Shown here one piece after another: positions 61,390 through 64,000 of a stretch of DNA of 64,000 bases. Positions within the stretch are counted from its first letter, which is position 1. Every line of letters begins with the position of its first letter. The translations under genes and the position numbers were made by a program. The notes beneath the pieces were generated by a model. That model saw only the letters and a list, made by a program, of their open reading frames with translations, made no database searches and had not been told where the DNA came from. The stretch comes from Kryptolebias marmoratus (lineage: Eukaryota; Chordata; Actinopteri; Cyprinodontiformes; Rivulidae), in NCBI RefSeq assembly GCF_001649575.2, contig NC_051440.1:20160053-20224052 (forward strand), in the 5' to 3' direction.

Positions 61390-61487
61390 ACTTGTTTTAT
61401 TAATTTATTGTATTATATTGTACAGCCCTTTGGTTATGACCTGTTGTTTTTAAATGTGCTTTATAAATAAAATGACTTGACTTGACT
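61390..61487 (+). repeat. LINE/SINE 3' tail ending in (TTGAC) repeats
   Basis: It contains attgtacagccctttggtta, tgttgtttttaaatgtgctt and tataaataaaatgac followed by ttgacttgac. This matches the 3' end of common fish non-LTR elements, with a short pentamer tail that such elements use. Confidence 0.6.
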
Positions 61488-64000
61488 CTCAATTTAAGAT
61501 TTTAAGGACAAGCATAAAGTAGAATGCTTTCAAGGACAAAAAAGAAACAGGGATTTCTACTTCTTTAAGGATGTTGGAAACATACTTAACTTTCCATTCA
61601 GTAATTTTTCACATAGCATGTCTGCTTTTTTCTAACAAAGGCACACAGAGCTGTTTGTTGTCATCTAGTTGTGGTTAGCAGAGTGGACAGGAGCCCTCCT
61701 TGGAGTTTAATAAAAGCCCGTGGCTTGGCCCTCCAGGGTCTGTGAACCAACACCACATGCTGAAAAAGTGCCTGAGAGGTGATGTGACAATGAGTGAAGG
61801 CACCGTAACACCCAGAGGGAAAATAATTCTGGACTGAATCCCTAAATAGTTTGCTATAACCGAGCTGTCAACACTCTCAAGCTTGAAAAATGACGGCAAA
61901 TTTTTTTTTTTTTTGCTGTGGGTGGAGTTGTAGCCACTCATCAAAGGCTTACGGCTGAAACAAGTTATTTGAAGTTAAATACTGTAAATTCATGGGATTG
62001 CATTATTTATCAAAGGGATATGCACTGTAGCTTAGGGACTACTATTTTCCAAAGTGTGTTTATATGAACTACACGGTTTATTCATATTATACTTCTAGTC
62101 TTTTGATTGGGTTAAATGAACACAAGGAAAGATATTGTAACTCTTATTGTACTTTATTTGGCAACTGTTCCAACACTGACACCACTCTGAAGATAAAGAC
62201 TCAATAAATAATTGAACCAATCAGACATACTGTATAAATGGAAATGTCTGTTAAGATTATAATTTACCTTTTTCATTGCAAAATTTAGACTCTTACTAAA
62301 AAAAGCAGGTTTTAATGCTGCTTGGATGAAGAGTTGCTATTTTTATATCTCAGACTGTAGAAATGTGCTCACCTTCAAACAAAAGATGTCAAATTTCAGC
62401 TAAGGAAAGATGACTGACATCTGAAAATAGATGTTGGAGCGTTGAAAAGTATCAAATATCCTAAATAAGTTTACTGTGCGATAAAAGTAGTTTGTTTTTT
62501 AAAGTTTGTCATAGTCATTTGTTTGCAAACAGCCTCACATCTCCTTTTCTTACTTTTGACTCTCTTCTAATCAAGCTGTTGGCAAACATCCAGAAGGTAC
62601 CGACCCACTGATCCACAACCAATGGGTCAATATTTTATAGTTTACTTTCCTGCCTACATTACAAAAAGAGGAGTTCACATCAATATCTCTATTACTCTCT
62701 GTTATATTCTCTACTTTATTTCTCTTTTACACTGTAAACCTGTAACTTTTTTTCTCAATCACCAAGCTCTAAGCACTCAGCTAATAATTAGGTGCTTATT
62801 GTGAGTAAATGTCAAACTTAAAGTCACCGAGTCAACAAGAATCAACCATCATGCATCCTTTTTAAGTCCTAAAAAATGTTAAAATACAAAATAGAATGGT
62901 AACCTTGAACGATTAGTCACATATTATGGCTCAAATCTGAATGTGAAATAAAGCTGTGACACTTATCTCAGTGGGTCCATTTACAGATTAGGCGATAAAG
63001 CCAAATACCCAGCTCGAGCAAAAAGCTCTCAATCATCAACACTGAGCTCATGCAAAGCAGTTTAGTGTACTTGACGAGCAAACACATGTTTATTTACTGG
63101 TAAGAACGTGCTCTGTGCTCCTCATTACTTTCAGGGAAGTCTTTCGTCGCCGTCAACACATCCGTCCCTTCTCTCCATAAACTATCGGCAAGGCCAGAGC
63201 CGTGCGAGGCAGCAGTATTTACAGCCCCGAAAGCAATTGGAGGTTAACAATGAGGCCTGGATGCTGCAGTTTATGGGCTGTTGTAAAATTGCCAGGATGA
63301 TTAAAATCTCTGTCAGGTGAAAGACAATGGTGCAGCTATTTCTCTCAAGACTCTGGTGAAATATCTTCACACTCTCATCCTCCACTTCCCGCCTCTCATC
63401 TCAGTGACCTCATTTGCAGGCTTCTGCTTTGGATAACTGAGCTTTTACTGCCCGCTGTCTAAAGTCTGGTAAAGAGCACCAAGAGTTGATGGTCAAACAT
63501 GTGTGAGTGTGTGATGTGTGTAATATATGACCCTTAAGGCAAAGAGTATAAAGTGTTTTGTCATATCTAGGGTTATAAAAATCAATCCAAAGAATGATAC
63601 ATCTAACGCCATGTTTTACATACGGGATAGGTTCTTTTGCTGGAATGCCACTGTTTCCTTTCTCCCAGGAAAGCAGCTGATAGGTAAATTCCCACCTGAC
63701 TTTGTGAGCTTTCATACCAGATTAAATATTCATATAGTTGGGGTATCATCATGCATGTCAGTAGCTGCTAAAGATGTGTCTGTCATCTAATTCATATGGA
63801 ACAGTGAGAAATTCATAAAATGATGCAGCAAGCTTCATTTTGGATGAAGACAAGTGTTTAGAAATGCTTTAAACTTTAAAATATTCCTTTAGAAAAGAAA
63901 ATTAGCAAGACTCAGACAAAGAGTCCAAATGTATTTATGTAACAGTATTTGTGCTCTAGTAAATTAAATATTTTAAATAAAAAACTTGATATTCCTATAT

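Larger units (their letters stand above)
40636..64000. other. partial 5' intron or intergenic DNA, no gene recognised
   Basis: This is 23 kb upstream of the first identified exon in gene orientation. It is probably the first intron or introns of the same gene, because the exon at 40537 has a clear acceptor and no start codon context. It holds LTR-like copies (44330-44650, 46250-46690), a caagatgg-core repeat pair (45830-46150), a perfect hairpin (43571-43638), a possible DNA-transposon copy (53485-54120), a hAT-like miniature element (55531-55962), SINE/LINE tails (56815-57013, 61390-61487) and CA repeats. No membrane-anchor exon and no promoter could be assigned. Confidence 0.6.

Noticed and set aside
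1..64000. CRISPR arrays, bacterial operons, rRNA or complete tRNA genes
   Set aside because: None seen. The direct repeats present are microsatellites or interspersed elements of eukaryotic type.

Overview
The window reads as vertebrate, most likely teleost fish, chromosomal DNA. It is AT-rich and CpG-poor, with no dense gene packing, many short microsatellites, and interspersed repeats whose style I recognise from ray-finned fish genomes (catccat...ggtcgcggg...ccctggacaggt elements, 3' tails ending in gctttataaataaaatgacttgacttgac, L2-like tails with a gggattaataaagta motif). No bacterial, phage or organellar features are present.

The one gene I can demonstrate runs right to left on the minus strand. 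Six coding exons lie at 40537-40635, 32407-32502, 31856-31946, 29463-29563, 17189-17256 and 2445-2523. They join in perfect phase into 178 codons with canonical GT-AG borders. The joined protein is the segment of a beta-1,4-N-acetylgalactosaminyltransferase 3/4 that leads into and contains the PA14 domain. It fits the B4GALNT4 paralogue better than B4GALNT3, from remembered sequences. The N-terminal membrane-anchor exon or exons are not recognised and probably lie beyond 64000. The remaining PA14 codons and the whole catalytic domain lie beyond position 1. The 64 kb is therefore mostly large introns: about 14.7, 12.2, 2.3, 0.46 and 8.0 kb, plus partial flanking introns.

The non-coding space carries several generations of mobile DNA. 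(i) Solo-LTR-like elements: 30445-30942 on the minus strand with a perfect 5-bp target duplication, 46250-46690 on the minus strand, 17912-18396 on the plus strand, and a weaker one at 44330-44650. (ii) A repeat family marked by a caagatggc core, present both as single units and as head-to-tail pairs (9471-10062, 12307-12690, 28218-28560, 45830-46150). (iii) A second family sharing a gtcaagtggct core (18781-18960, 22584-22788). (iv) A hAT-like miniature element (55531-55962), and SINE/LINE tails at 5036, 20661, 29630, 56815 and 61390. Three strong inverted repeats stand out at 8089-8133, 24128-24291 and 43571-43638.

I found no novel multi-gene system. The most interesting items are the tandem-unit repeat family, sense-oriented LTRs with polyadenylation signals inside b4galnt4 introns, the perfect 26-bp hairpin, and two exon-like open segments of unknown identity (36384-36524 on plus, 37200-37571 on minus).
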